64,000 bases of DNA, from contig JAKSQM010000002.1 in the NCBI GenBank assembly GCA_024404115.1, positions 227,104 to 291,103 of the forward strand. The letters run 5' to 3'. A model generated the notes under the pieces. That model was not told the DNA's origin. It saw nothing but the letters and a program-made list of their open reading frames with translations, and made no database searches. The position numbers were made by a program, and so were the translations under genes. Position 1 is the stretch's first letter. Every line of letters starts with the position of its first letter. The stretch comes from Clostridia bacterium (GTDB lineage Bacteria; Bacillota; Clostridia; Oscillospirales; Acutalibacteraceae). This document shows, in pieces, positions 40,177-47,849 of the stretch.

Positions 40177-40644
40177 TCAAAGTCCGAATATGAAAAATCC
40201 GTTTTTTAATGAAGCGGAGGTGATGTTGCCTTTTTCGTCTGCAACAACGGTTATGCCCTCGCTGGTGTATTCAATTGCACCGTCTGAATTTTTAGAAAAG
40301 CCTCCGTTAACTGCGCACTGCCTTAAAGCATTATAAATTTCACGAAAAGCAAAATCGTTAGGGAAATCAAGGGCAGAATATGTGTCATTCACATTATCAA
40401 AGGTGGTTGTAACTGTATCGCCAGTGAAAGCAAAGGTAAACTCCTTGATAATATCGGGATAAGTCATATTCATCACCATATTAAAATTGGGGTCAAAGGT
40501 CATATAACCCTCATACTCTGTGCCGTCAATTTTTGCATGGAATTTAGTGCTGAGAGATTCAAAATTAAGATTATAGGTTTTGCCGCCCCTTGTGCAGGAG
40601 CAAAGCATACACATCAAAAGAATTGCGCACAACAAACGCTTCAT
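40177..40644 (-). CDS. Small lipoprotein, function unknown
   Basis: A 155-residue protein with a lipoprotein signal (MKRLLCAILLMCMLCSC, lipobox LCSC with C17). The mature part is predicted beta-rich: NLNFESLSTKFHAKIDGTEYEGYMTF, FTFAFTGDTVTTTF and EYTSEGITVVADEKGNITSAS. This resembles outer-face beta-sheet lipoproteins seen next to nnrD in Clostridia, though I do not recognise a named family. It begins 12 nt after nnrD and is followed 122 nt later by mazF. The ribosome site (GGGTTGA) is weak. Confidence 0.7.
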   Translation of the reverse strand: MKRLLCAILLMCMLCSCTRGGKTYNLNFESLSTKFHAKIDGTEYEGYMTFDPNFNMVMNMTYPDIIKEFTFAFTGDTVTTTFDNVNDTYSALDFPNDFAFREIYNALRQCAVNGGFSKNSDGAIEYTSEGITVVADEKGNITSASLKNGFFIFGL

Positions 40645-40656
40645 TAAATCAACCCG

Positions 40657-42189
40657 TTATTCAAATTTTGAAAACAGCTTTGGCAGGTGGTCAATCATCA
40701 TTGTGGGTGTCATACCGATTTTTGAATATTCTTTTGCAACCTCATCACCGCACATTCCGTGAATAAACGCACCGCAGACAGCACTTGTGTTAGCATCCAT
40801 ACCCTGTGCAAGAAAAGCACCGATAATGCCTGCAAGAACATCACCACTGCCGCCCTTTGCCATTCCACCGTTGCCAGTGATATTCACAAAAGCTGTGCCG
40901 TCTGGGAGAGCAATAACAGAATTGTTGCCCTTTAAAACAAGTGTAACACCGTAATCACGGGCGAATTTTTTTGCAATTCCAAGGCGGTCAGATTGAATTT
41001 CATCAATAGATTTGCCAGTGAGCCTTGACATTTCGCCTGGGTGAGGAGTGAGAACAAGTTGCACCGAAGCTGATTTCAATATATTTATATTACTTGCCAC
41101 GGCATTTATTCCGTCAGCGTCAATAACAACGGGACATTTTGCATTTCTCACGACAGTTGTAACGATTCTTTTGGTGGCTTCGATGTTTGAAAGTCCGCAC
41201 CCAACAACGCAGGCGGTGCAGTTTTTCAACACATTCATCACGGCACTTTCAGCGTCAAAAGAGATTCTGCCTGCCTTATCGTCTTTCAAAGGCATCATCA
41301 ACGCTTCTGTAACCTTTGGGGCAATTGCACTGTATGCCTTTTCGGGGAAAGCAGAGATTACAATGCCTGCTCCGCTTTTGACAGCCGCATTTGTGCAAAG
41401 CACTGCCGCACCCTGCATATTTTTGCTGCCCACAACGCACAGCAATTTGCCATATGTGCCTTTGTTGGATTCTGCCGTACGCTTCACAAGGTTATCTTTA
41501 ACAAATTTTCTGCTTGCAATTTCAAATTCGGGCGCAACATCTTTTTCGTAGCAATCAGCAGAAAAGCCGATATCAACCACACTTGTTTTCCCACAGAAAA
41601 ATCTTGCAGGCTTCATTGCATGGGCAGGTTTTAAGCAACTGATTGCAAAGGTGTAGTTTGCTTTCAATACCGTTTCACCTGCGAGGGGTGAATCACCCTC
41701 CAGACCGCTGGGGATGTCAATTGCCACAACCTGCTTTTTGAGGTGGTTTATATTCTCAATCAGCTCGGCAGTCAGACCCTGCACCTGACCTTTGAAGCCG
41801 ATACCGAAAATACAATCTATCAAAATATCGCTTTCTGCGATTTTATCAATAGCCACATCTGCCTGCTTCTGAATATCAAAAATTTCTACGCCGTCAGCCT
41901 TTTGCATCATTTCAATTGCTTCCTCTGCCTTTGGCTGACCCTCTGTCAGCACAACGCACACAGGCACATCCGCTTTTTTTAAATAGCGGGCAATGACAAA
42001 GCCGTCTCCGCCATTCTTGCCCTTGCCGCAAAGGATGCAGACTTTCTTTTTTTCGCCCGAAAGAACGGTTTTCATCAGCCTTTCGTAGCAGGCTTTACCT
42101 GCATTTTCCATCATTTCTATATATGACATTCCGCCTTTGTTGGCATTTTCTTCAATTTTTTTCATTGACTGGCAGGAATAAACTTTCAT
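40657..42189 (-). CDS. nnrD: Bifunctional NAD(P)H-hydrate epimerase / dehydratase
   Basis: A 510-residue repair enzyme. The N-terminal epimerase (YjeF_N, about 1-215) has ILCGKGKNGGDGFVIARYL. The C-terminal dehydratase with a ribokinase-like fold (about 225-505) has VVGSKNMQGAAVLCTNAAVKSGAG, LTPHPGEMSRL and the catalytic GNGGMAKGGSGDVLAGIIGA. Together they restore NAD(P)H damaged to its hydrate. The start ATG 42189 follows AAGG; the longer frame begins nine codons upstream without a ribosome site. It heads the nnrD-lipoprotein-mazF operon. Confidence 0.94.
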   Translation of the reverse strand: MKVYSCQSMKKIEENANKGGMSYIEMMENAGKACYERLMKTVLSGEKKKVCILCGKGKNGGDGFVIARYLKKADVPVCVVLTEGQPKAEEAIEMMQKADGVEIFDIQKQADVAIDKIAESDILIDCIFGIGFKGQVQGLTAELIENINHLKKQVVAIDIPSGLEGDSPLAGETVLKANYTFAISCLKPAHAMKPARFFCGKTSVVDIGFSADCYEKDVAPEFEIASRKFVKDNLVKRTAESNKGTYGKLLCVVGSKNMQGAAVLCTNAAVKSGAGIVISAFPEKAYSAIAPKVTEALMMPLKDDKAGRISFDAESAVMNVLKNCTACVVGCGLSNIEATKRIVTTVVRNAKCPVVIDADGINAVASNINILKSASVQLVLTPHPGEMSRLTGKSIDEIQSDRLGIAKKFARDYGVTLVLKGNNSVIALPDGTAFVNITGNGGMAKGGSGDVLAGIIGAFLAQGMDANTSAVCGAFIHGMCGDEVAKEYSKIGMTPTMMIDHLPKLFSKFE

Positions 42190-42220
42190 ATTTAACCTTC
42201 TTTTTAGGGATTTCACGATT

Positions 42221-42249
42221 ATTATATCACAATAAAGGGCAAATTCAAA
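42221..42249 (-). promoter_or_regulatory. Promoter of nnrD
   Basis: TTTGAA and TATAAT are separated by 17 nt on the minus strand, with an extended -10 TGA just before TATAAT; about 31 nt to the ATG. Confidence 0.6.
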
Positions 42250-42280
42250 CGAGCTTTACGAAAAATTTATAATTAACCCC

Positions 42281-42309
42281 TTGTTAAATTGTGAAAAGTA
42301 GTTTATAAT
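42281..42309 (+). promoter_or_regulatory. Promoter of ireB
   Basis: TTGTTA and a perfect TATAAT are separated by 17 nt, ending 28 nt before the ireB ATG. It is divergent from the nnrD promoter. Confidence 0.7.
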
Positions 42310-42337
42310 AATCAATTGATAGACGGAGGTGTTTGCA

Positions 42338-42583
42338 ATGACTGACAAAACTATAAAATTCTCAATTAAAGAGGAACATGAGAACGAGATGCGCCGTTCT
42401 TTACAGTCTGTTTATAATGCGCTTAACGAAAAAGGTTATAACCCCATTAGCCAGATAGTGGGTTATCTTCTTTCAGAGGACCCAACATACATCACAACCT
42501 ATAACAATGCACGCAGTATAATCAGAAGAATCGACCGTGATGAGTTACTGCAATCTCTTGTCAAGAATTATCTTGATATATAA
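42338..42583 (+). CDS. ireB: IreB-family regulatory phosphoprotein (DUF965)
   Basis: An 81-residue protein almost wholly made of the IreB/DUF965 family: [57 protein letters not shown]. In Enterococcus IreB is phosphorylated by the PASTA kinase IreK and influences cephalosporin resistance. The threonines near the N-terminus (MTDKTIKF) correspond to the phosphorylated region. The ATG at 42338 follows GGAGGTG. The usual partner yqgF/ruvX is not adjacent; a 100-residue unknown protein follows instead. Confidence 0.93.
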   Translation: MTDKTIKFSIKEEHENEMRRSLQSVYNALNEKGYNPISQIVGYLLSEDPTYITTYNNARSIIRRIDRDELLQSLVKNYLDI

Positions 42584-42598
42584 TAGGAGGAATTTGCT

Positions 42599-42901
42599 TT
42601 GGCAAAAAAGAACGAAATCAAATTTTTAACATATAAGGGTAAGCCTCTTGTAAGAAGCGGTGATCAGATTTACTACGGCAATATGAGCGACCCTTTTGTT
42701 ATTTTACTTCAGATTAAGAGCAAAAAAACTTTTCAGGATATGGAAGTTGCTGACAGAGTAATGGTTCAGATGATTAACACTGACCCCGACCTCAGACCGA
42801 GAGATCGTATTGTTAAAAAGGCTGAAAAGAAAGGTCTTTACAACGCAATGGACATTGGCGCAATCTGGCTCCAGAGAGCTCTTGACAAAAAAGAAAGCTG
42901 A
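42599..42901 (+). CDS. Small conserved protein, function unknown
   Basis: A 100-residue, basic, soluble protein starting with TTG, eight bases after a strong AGGAGG. The ORF lies 15 nt after ireB, ends in a terminator and has coherent codon use, so it is real. Visible features are a likely beta-hairpin start (IKFLTYKGKPLVRSGDQIYYGNMSDPFVILLQI), a central VADRVMVQMINTDPDLRPRDRIVKKAEKKGLY and a short helix at the end. I do not recognise the family. Its place beside ireB suggests a role in the same envelope-signalling unit, which is inference only. Confidence 0.8.
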   Translation: MAKKNEIKFLTYKGKPLVRSGDQIYYGNMSDPFVILLQIKSKKTFQDMEVADRVMVQMINTDPDLRPRDRIVKKAEKKGLYNAMDIGAIWLQRALDKKES

Positions 42902-42920
42902 AAACAAAATAGTTTTGATG

Positions 42921-42956
42921 AGCAATAAGGCTTCGGCTTTATTGCTTATTTTTTTC
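42921..42956 (+). terminator. Terminator with UUCG tetraloop
   Basis: AGCAATAAGGC and GCTTTATTGCT pair around TTCG (one wobble) and are followed by TATTTTTTT. Confidence 0.9.
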
Positions 42957-42999
42957 ACATTCTCCCCTTTTCAAAATATAATGAAACAGGAGGTGTGAA

Positions 43000-43803
43000 A
43001 TGAGCAGACTAATTTTAATATCACTATTGGCGACCCTCGGCACATGGTTTGTAACGGCTGTCGGTGCGGCAACGGTGATATTTTTTAAATCGCCAAATCA
43101 AAAAGTAATGAATATAATGCTGGGCTTCGCTTCGGGGGTAATGATAGCCGCCAGCTTCTGGTCGCTTCTTGAGCCAGCAATTCAGCGTGCGGAGGAAGTG
43201 TCGGCACTGCCCTCTTATGTTGTTGTAACCAGCGGATTTTTGTTTGGCGCAGTGTTTATGTGGATTTCAGATAAAATCGTAACACTTGCAGGCAAAAAAG
43301 TGAACCTCACAACGGGCAGACCGTCAGAGAGGCTCAACAGAATTATAATGCTTGTGCTTTCGATTACAATACACAACATACCCGAGGGACTTGCGGTGGG
43401 CGTTGCCTTTGGTGCGCTTCAAGGAATAGAATTAAACGCAGACAGCCTTTTAGGAGCGGTAACAATTGCAGTTGGTATCGGTTTACAGAATTTTCCAGAG
43501 GGTGCGGCGGTCAGCGTACCGCTTCGCCGTGAGGGATGCTCACGCAAACGGAGCTTTTTAATCGGGCAGGCATCGGGAATGGTGGAGCCAGTGGCAGGTG
43601 TACTGGGTGCGCTCCTTGTGGTGTATGTGGAGCATATTCTGCCATATGCCCTGTCTTTTGCGGCAGGGGCAATGATTTTGGTTGCGGTGCATGAGCTGAT
43701 ACCCGAATGTCAGCGGAATCAGGAGGCAAACCCGTACTTCGCCACAATGGGAATTGTCGCAGGATTTGCCACAATGATGTTACTTGATGTGATGTTGGGA
43801 TAA
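43000..43803 (+). CDS. ZIP-family metal transporter
   Basis: A 267-residue permease with eight helices. The helix-IV motif HNIPEGLAVGVAFG and the helix-V motif GIGLQNFPEGAAVSVPL contain the metal-binding His/Asn/Glu pairs. Its family moves Zn, Fe, Mn or Co inward. The cytoplasmic His-rich loop of eukaryotic ZIPs is absent, as in bacterial GufA/ZupT-type members. GGAGGTGTGAA precedes the ATG at 43000. No metal-responsive regulator is adjacent. Confidence 0.9.
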   Translation: MSRLILISLLATLGTWFVTAVGAATVIFFKSPNQKVMNIMLGFASGVMIAASFWSLLEPAIQRAEEVSALPSYVVVTSGFLFGAVFMWISDKIVTLAGKKVNLTTGRPSERLNRIIMLVLSITIHNIPEGLAVGVAFGALQGIELNADSLLGAVTIAVGIGLQNFPEGAAVSVPLRREGCSRKRSFLIGQASGMVEPVAGVLGALLVVYVEHILPYALSFAAGAMILVAVHELIPECQRNQEANPYFATMGIVAGFATMMLLDVMLG

Positions 43804-43843
43804 AGATTTAGGGCATTATCGTGCCGTTTGTGTTACGAATTGA

Positions 43844-43922
43844 GTAGGGGCGAACTGCGTTCGCCCGAAAACACACATCAAATTTATGTTACAAAAAGCG
43901 GGCGAACGCAGTTCGCCCCTAC
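43844..43922. repeat. 79-bp inverted-repeat element, copy 1
   Basis: Two perfect 24-nt complementary arms (43844-43867 and 43899-43922) flank a 31-nt AT-rich centre. The arms begin GTAGGGGCGAACTGC and end with its complement. Each arm is itself nearly palindromic. A second copy lies at 46028-46106. It looks like a REP/MITE-type dispersed repeat with strong hairpin potential. Confidence 0.85.
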
Positions 43923-43928
43923 GGTGTG

Positions 43929-44012
43929 ATGCCGATAAATTCCTCGTTTAAATTTGACTTTATGCTGATATTCAGAACGGGATGTCGAGGACGCCATCCC
44001 CAACAGTATGAC
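43929..44012 (+). repeat. Dispersed repeat module A, copy 1
   Basis: About 84 bp homologous to 46277-46358. It includes GATGCCGATAAATT at the start and the shared CAGAACGGGATGTCGAGGAC core, which contains an imperfect palindrome (GGGATG...CATCCC). The gap 43804-44256 consists mostly of such repeats and holds no convincing gene. Confidence 0.75.
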
Positions 44013-44076
44013 ACTTTTTCACTACATCTCATTACTTCAAGCTCTACCCCTCTGTCATCTTGCGATGACATCTCCC

Positions 44077-44107
44077 CTGTCAAGGGGCGACGGGAAAACT
44101 CGGTGCT
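44077..44107 (+). repeat. Dispersed repeat module B, copy 1
   Basis: CTGTCAAGGGGCGACGGGAA followed by ACTCGGTGC. The same string (one A fewer) recurs at 46421-46449. Confidence 0.7.
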
Positions 44108-44256
44108 GATTTACGAAAATATGAGTTTTTTTCGGGGACAGCAAGTTCGTCCCTACAGGGTGCATCTATTATTTCTGAGAAAATCGGTCAATAAGTTTTA
44201 ACAGCTATCATTATTTTCTGCACAAAATGACGGGAGTTGTCGGTTGGTGGCGAATA

Positions 44257-44265
44257 TTTGTCGAA
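44257..44265 (+). promoter_or_regulatory. 0A box upstream of spo0A
   Basis: TTTGTCGAA is an exact match to the consensus Spo0A binding site. It lies 46 nt upstream of the spo0A -35, consistent with autoregulation. Confidence 0.7.
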
Positions 44266-44310
44266 ATATGAATTTTATAAAAAATGTTTAAAAATTTTGC
44301 AAAAAAGATG

Positions 44311-44339
44311 TTGACATTTACAAAAGATGGTGATATTAT
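44311..44339 (+). promoter_or_regulatory. Promoter of spo0A
   Basis: A perfect TTGACA and TATTAT are separated by 17 nt. The transcript would start near 44346, at a short GGTGAA/TTCACC hairpin (44343-44359), and then meet the AAGGAG ribosome site. Confidence 0.8.
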
Positions 44340-44384
44340 ACTGGTGAATTTGGTTCACCAAACAATAAAAAAGGAGATTTTGCA

Positions 44385-45143
44385 ATGAATAACTCAATTA
44401 AAGTAATGCTCGCCGAAAACAACACTGAATTTTCTCAGAAGTGCTACCGTGTGCTTTCTTCCTACGGCTACGATGTTACGCTGGCGGAAAAAGACGGCAG
44501 TCAGGTCCTTGCGAAAATCAAAACTGTATGCCCCGACATTCTTATTATGGATGCCTTTATGCTCCATGTTGATGCGTTGGGCGTGATGAAACATATCGGC
44601 GAAATGAAGTTGAAAAATAAACCTATTATTGTTGTACTTTCGGGCGTGGACAACCCGAGATTTGAAAAAGAAATTCTCAACGCTGGCGCAGATTATTACT
44701 TCCTCAAGCCTTTTGAAATTGAGGTTATGGCTCAGCGACTTACTCAGATGCGTGAATGGAGCGGCAACGATTCAAACCAGCGCAGCGGTGCAAACCTTGA
44801 AATTGTTATCTCTGACATTATGCATCAGATTGGCGTGCCTGCACACATCAAAGGATATCAGTATCTGCGATATGCGATTATTCTTTCGGTGGAAAGTCCC
44901 GAGGCAATGGCTTCTGTTACAAAGGTGCTCTACCCCACTGTTGCAAAGAAATTCCAGACTACCCCGTCAAGAGTTGAGAGAGCTATCCGCCACGCTATAG
45001 AGGTTGCGTGGGACAGAGGCGATGTTGATGTGCTGTCGTCTTACTTCGGCTACACCATTCAATCATCAAGAGGAAAGCCCACAAATTCAGAATTTATTGC
45101 AATGATTGCCGATAAGCTTCGTTTAAACCTTAAAGCTTCTTAA
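44385..45143 (+). CDS. spo0A: Sporulation response regulator Spo0A
   Basis: A 252-residue master regulator of sporulation entry. The receiver domain is 1-125, with phosphoacceptor D56 (ILIMDAFM), the switch serine (VVLSGV) and the lysine in FLKPF. The Spo0A C-terminal DNA-binding domain runs from about 140 to 250, with [24 protein letters not shown] and the recognition area [20 protein letters not shown]. The Mg-binding acidic pair, normally DD, is E11-N12 here (LAENN), a clear departure that may change phosphorylation. The upstream 0A box suggests autoregulation. It has its own promoter and is followed directly by the yebC promoter. Confidence 0.95.
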   Translation: MNNSIKVMLAENNTEFSQKCYRVLSSYGYDVTLAEKDGSQVLAKIKTVCPDILIMDAFMLHVDALGVMKHIGEMKLKNKPIIVVLSGVDNPRFEKEILNAGADYYFLKPFEIEVMAQRLTQMREWSGNDSNQRSGANLEIVISDIMHQIGVPAHIKGYQYLRYAIILSVESPEAMASVTKVLYPTVAKKFQTTPSRVERAIRHAIEVAWDRGDVDVLSSYFGYTIQSSRGKPTNSEFIAMIADKLRLNLKAS

Positions 45144-45151
45144 TGTTTTTC

Positions 45152-45180
45152 TTGACACACAAATAATACTGGTGTATAAT
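45152..45180 (+). promoter_or_regulatory. Promoter of yebC
   Basis: A perfect TTGACA and a perfect TATAAT are separated by 17 nt, beginning eight bases after the spo0A stop. Confidence 0.85.
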
Positions 45181-45213
45181 ACCTTTGTAAATTTTTTGGA
45201 AATGGTGATTTAT

Positions 45214-45948
45214 ATGTCAGGACATTCAAAATGGAGCACAATTAAACGCAAAAAAGAAAAGACAGACAATGCCCGTGCCAAGGTTTTCACAAAAATCGGC
45301 AGAGAGATTGCTGTTGCAGTTAAAGAGGGCGGCCCCGACCCCTCAGTTAACACAAAGCTCAAGGATGTTATTGCCAAGGCTAAGGCAAATAACGTTCCCA
45401 ATGACAACATTGATAGAATTATCAAAAAGGCTGCCGGCGAAGGCAACACAGACAACTATGAGGACATCGTTTACGAAGGCTACGGCCCATCAGGCATAGC
45501 TGTTATTATTGAGGCTCTCACTGATAACAGAAACAGAACTGCTGGTGATGTTCGTCATTATTTTGATAAATACGGCGGAAACATGGGTCAGAGCGGTTGC
45601 GTATCATTTATGTTCAGCCGTCAGGGCGTTATCACAATTGAAGCAGAGGGCATTGACGAAGAGAAGCTTATGGAGGATGCTCTTGAAGCTGGTGCATCTG
45701 ACTTCCTTACAGATGATGGCGTGTTTGACATCCGCACAGAGCCAAACGACCTCAGCGGTGTAAGAGATGACCTTCAGGCAAAGGGGTATTCATTCCTTTC
45801 AGCAGAGGTTGAGTACATCCCCTCAACATACACAAAGCTCACAGACGAAGAGCAGATTAAGAATATGTATAAGATGCTCGATATGTTTGAGGATAATGAC
45901 GATATTCAGGGTGTATGGCACAACTGGGAGATGCCCGAAGAGGACTAA
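45214..45948 (+). CDS. yebC: YebC/PmpR-family regulator
   Basis: A 244-residue protein of the YebC/TACO1 family: MSGHSKWSTIKRKKEKTDNARAKVFTKIGREI, GYGPSGIAVIIEALTDNRNRTAGDVRHYFDKYGGNMGQSGCVSFMF, and a C-terminal LTDEEQIKNMYKMLDMFEDNDDIQGVWHN. Members have been described as transcription regulators and, more recently, as factors helping ribosomes through proline stretches. I use ATG 45214; the frame extends 14 codons upstream into the promoter. It ends with a strong terminator. Confidence 0.95.
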   Translation: MSGHSKWSTIKRKKEKTDNARAKVFTKIGREIAVAVKEGGPDPSVNTKLKDVIAKAKANNVPNDNIDRIIKKAAGEGNTDNYEDIVYEGYGPSGIAVIIEALTDNRNRTAGDVRHYFDKYGGNMGQSGCVSFMFSRQGVITIEAEGIDEEKLMEDALEAGASDFLTDDGVFDIRTEPNDLSGVRDDLQAKGYSFLSAEVEYIPSTYTKLTDEEQIKNMYKMLDMFEDNDDIQGVWHNWEMPEED

Positions 45949-45964
45949 TTTTATAATGAAATGG

Positions 45965-45996
45965 AAAAGGTATGGTTTGCGCCATACCTTTTTGTT
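45965..45996 (+). terminator. Terminator after yebC
   Basis: AAAAGGTATGG pairs with CCATACCTTTTT around a 6-nt loop, followed by GTTTTGC. Confidence 0.85.
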
Positions 45997-46027
45997 TTGC
46001 ATTTATATAGATTTTGTTTCAATTTGA

Positions 46028-46106
46028 GTAGGGGCGAACTGCGTTCGCCAGAAAATAACCGTTAAATTATTGTTATAAAAAGCTGGCGAACGCAGTTCGC
46101 CCCTAC
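46028..46106. repeat. 79-bp inverted-repeat element, copy 2
   Basis: Second copy of the 43844 element, with perfect 24-nt arms at 46028-46051 and 46083-46106. Compared with copy 1, one C-G pair near the inner end of the stem is A-T here: both arms changed together. The central 31 nt are diverged. The surrounding gap 45997-46610 carries further repeat modules and no credible gene. Confidence 0.85.
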
Positions 46107-46127
46107 GATGTTATTGTGCGTTTTATG

Positions 46128-46199
46128 CAGATTTGTACGATATTTAAGAGCATTTTGCTTTATCTTTTCGGGAGGAGCAAGCTACTCCCATACGGTGTG
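46128..46199 (+). repeat. Repeat modules C and D, copy 1
   Basis: CAGATTTGTACGATATTT at 46128-46145 recurs at 46524-46541. The hairpin-like GGGAGGAGCAAGCTACTCCC followed by ATACGGTGTG at 46169-46199 recurs in variant form at 46478-46508 and partly at 46551-46576. Confidence 0.7.
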
Positions 46200-46276
46200 A
46201 TATGCCGTTTACGCTACAAATTAAACGGATTTGTGCGGGATTTAAGAATGGATTGCCACGCTTCGCTCGCAATGAC

Positions 46277-46358
46277 GATGCCGATAAATTTTCGTTAAGA
46301 TTTACATTTGTGCTGACATTCAGAACGGGATGTCGAGGACGCCATCCCCTACGGTGTG
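46277..46358 (+). repeat. Dispersed repeat module A, copy 2
   Basis: Homologous to 43929-44012, with the same GATGCCGATAAATT start and CAGAACGGGATGTCGAGGAC core, here ending CCCCTACGGTGTG. Confidence 0.75.
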
Positions 46359-46420
46359 CAATTATTATCTATTATCAATTATGTATTATCTTTTATCTAC
46401 TTTTTTATTGTTCTATCCCT

Positions 46421-46449
46421 CTGTCAAGGGGCGACGGGAAACTCGGTGC
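46421..46449 (+). repeat. Dispersed repeat module B, copy 2
   Basis: CTGTCAAGGGGCGACGGGAA plus ACTCGGTGC, matching 44077-44107. Confidence 0.7.
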
Positions 46450-46477
46450 GAATTTACAAAATATGAAAGATTCTTTT

Positions 46478-46576
46478 CGGGAGGAGCAAGCCCCTCCCCT
46501 ACGGTGTTATCGTGCAATTTATACAGATTTGTACGATATTTTTTCCAAAAGTGGCAAGCTACTCCCATACGGCGTG
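46478..46576 (+). repeat. Repeat modules C and D, copies 2 and 3
   Basis: A GGGAGGAGCAAGCCCCTCCC hairpin with a TACGGTGTT tail (46478-46508), then CAGATTTGTACGATATTT (46524-46541), then a third partial module GGCAAGCTACTCCCATACGG (46553-46572). Confidence 0.7.
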
Positions 46577-46616
46577 CTGGTTTCCACCATCAATTATTCA
46601 ATATTAGTTATTCATT

Positions 46617-46645
46617 AAAAAATCAGCTCCCGAAATGGGAGCTGA
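46617..46645 (-). terminator. Terminator of the flavoreductase operon
   Basis: TCAGCTCCC and GGGAGCTGA form a 9-bp stem with a 5-nt loop on the minus strand, followed by TTTTTT. Confidence 0.9.
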
Positions 46646-46658
46646 CGATTATATTTGA

Positions 46659-47849
46659 TTAGTCAATCTTGATTTCGATGTCGCTAGTGGGGTATGTGCA
46701 GCAGGGGTGGATATATCCGAACTGGGCGTCTGCCATACGGCGGCGGTCGATTGATTCGGGGATATAAACTGTACCGCTGACAAGCTTTGAACGGCAGAAT
46801 CCGCACTCACCGCTACGGCAGCGAACTGCAACCTTAACTGCGGCTCTTTCAAGTGCTGTGAGGATTGTTTCCTTACCGTTGCAGACATACTCTGTCTTAT
46901 CGCCACGGTAAACAACTGTCATTTTGAACTCGCCCTCTTTGATAGCATCGCTGAGAACTGCTGACTTTGAAACGCCGAACATTTCCATACGAACGAACTT
47001 ACGCTCAAGACCAAGCTTCGGAATTTCCTGACCGAGGAACTTATACATTCCCTCGGGGCCGCAAGCGAAAATGCTGTATTTGCCGTCTTCGGGTGCATAC
47101 TTCTTGATTAAGTCTGCGCCGATAAAGCCACGCTCAAATCCTCTTGATTTGCCCTCGCTGAGAACATAAACAACCTTAACCTTTTCGTTTCTCTCTGCAA
47201 TTGCGTCAAGCTCATCTTTGAAAACAAGCTCATCCTTTGTCTTTGCACCATAGAGAAGTGTGAGGTTGAAGTCTTCACTGCCATCATCAATAGCTCTTGC
47301 CATTGAAAGGAAAGGTGTGATACCACTGCCGCCTGCTACACCGATAACTGTGGGAGCATCACGGAGAGGCTCATATGTGAAGCATCCCTCGGGAGCGTAT
47401 GCTGTGATTTTGTCGCCAACCTTCCAGTTATCAAGAATATAACCAGATGCGAAACCGTCGGGAACACGCTTAATCATAATGTGGTATTCGCCAACAAGTG
47501 CCTTTGCAGGTGATGATGCAAGTGAATATGCTCTTGTTACAACTGAATCACCGATTTTAATGGGGAATGAAAGGTACTGACCTGCTCTGAAATATGCGAG
47601 AGCCTGTCCGCCTGTCCATGTAAGATAATAGCTCTTAACATCTGCTGAATGCTCAACAATCTTTCTGATAACGAGCTTCTGCTCCTTTGGATGAAGTGCA
47701 GCAGCAACTCTGTTTACATTGAAAAGTTCAGGGTTCATTGCCTGCTCTTTTGATGATTTTTTAACATCAACAAGGCGGTCGGGAATCATTTTAACTGTGT
47801 TTACAAAATCCTTACCCTTTGAAGTAATAGGAATTATTTTATTTTTCAT
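46659..47849 (-). CDS. FAD/NAD(P)H reductase with C-terminal 2Fe-2S ferredoxin domain
   Basis: A 396-residue flavoreductase. After ~45 residues, a ferredoxin-NADP reductase module follows: the FAD motif RAYSLASSPA (about 110-119), the NAD(P) motif GVAGGSGITPFLSMAR (about 170-185) and the C-terminal ACGPEGMYKF. Its final ~85 residues are a plant-type 2Fe-2S domain, C-x4-C-x2-C (CRSGECGFC) and a later C in CCTYP. Such proteins pass electrons from NAD(P)H to a partner enzyme. The partner is probably the CrtI-like dehydrogenase whose gene overlaps by 4 nt upstream. Confidence 0.88.
   Translation of the reverse strand: MKNKIIPITSKGKDFVNTVKMIPDRLVDVKKSSKEQAMNPELFNVNRVAAALHPKEQKLVIRKIVEHSADVKSYYLTWTGGQALAYFRAGQYLSFPIKIGDSVVTRAYSLASSPAKALVGEYHIMIKRVPDGFASGYILDNWKVGDKITAYAPEGCFTYEPLRDAPTVIGVAGGSGITPFLSMARAIDDGSEDFNLTLLYGAKTKDELVFKDELDAIAERNEKVKVVYVLSEGKSRGFERGFIGADLIKKYAPEDGKYSIFACGPEGMYKFLGQEIPKLGLERKFVRMEMFGVSKSAVLSDAIKEGEFKMTVVYRGDKTEYVCNGKETILTALERAAVKVAVRCRSGECGFCRSKLVSGTVYIPESIDRRRMADAQFGYIHPCCTYPTSDIEIKID

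Noticed and set aside
43926-44201. 91-codon ORF upstream of spo0A
   Set aside because: It lies entirely in repeat modules A and B, has no ribosome site and no recognisable protein features.
46116-46662. Several short plus-strand ORFs (60-138 codons) in the gap after yebC
   Set aside because: They run through recurring repeat modules and inverted repeats, have no ribosome sites, and encode strings typical of translated intergenic repeats.
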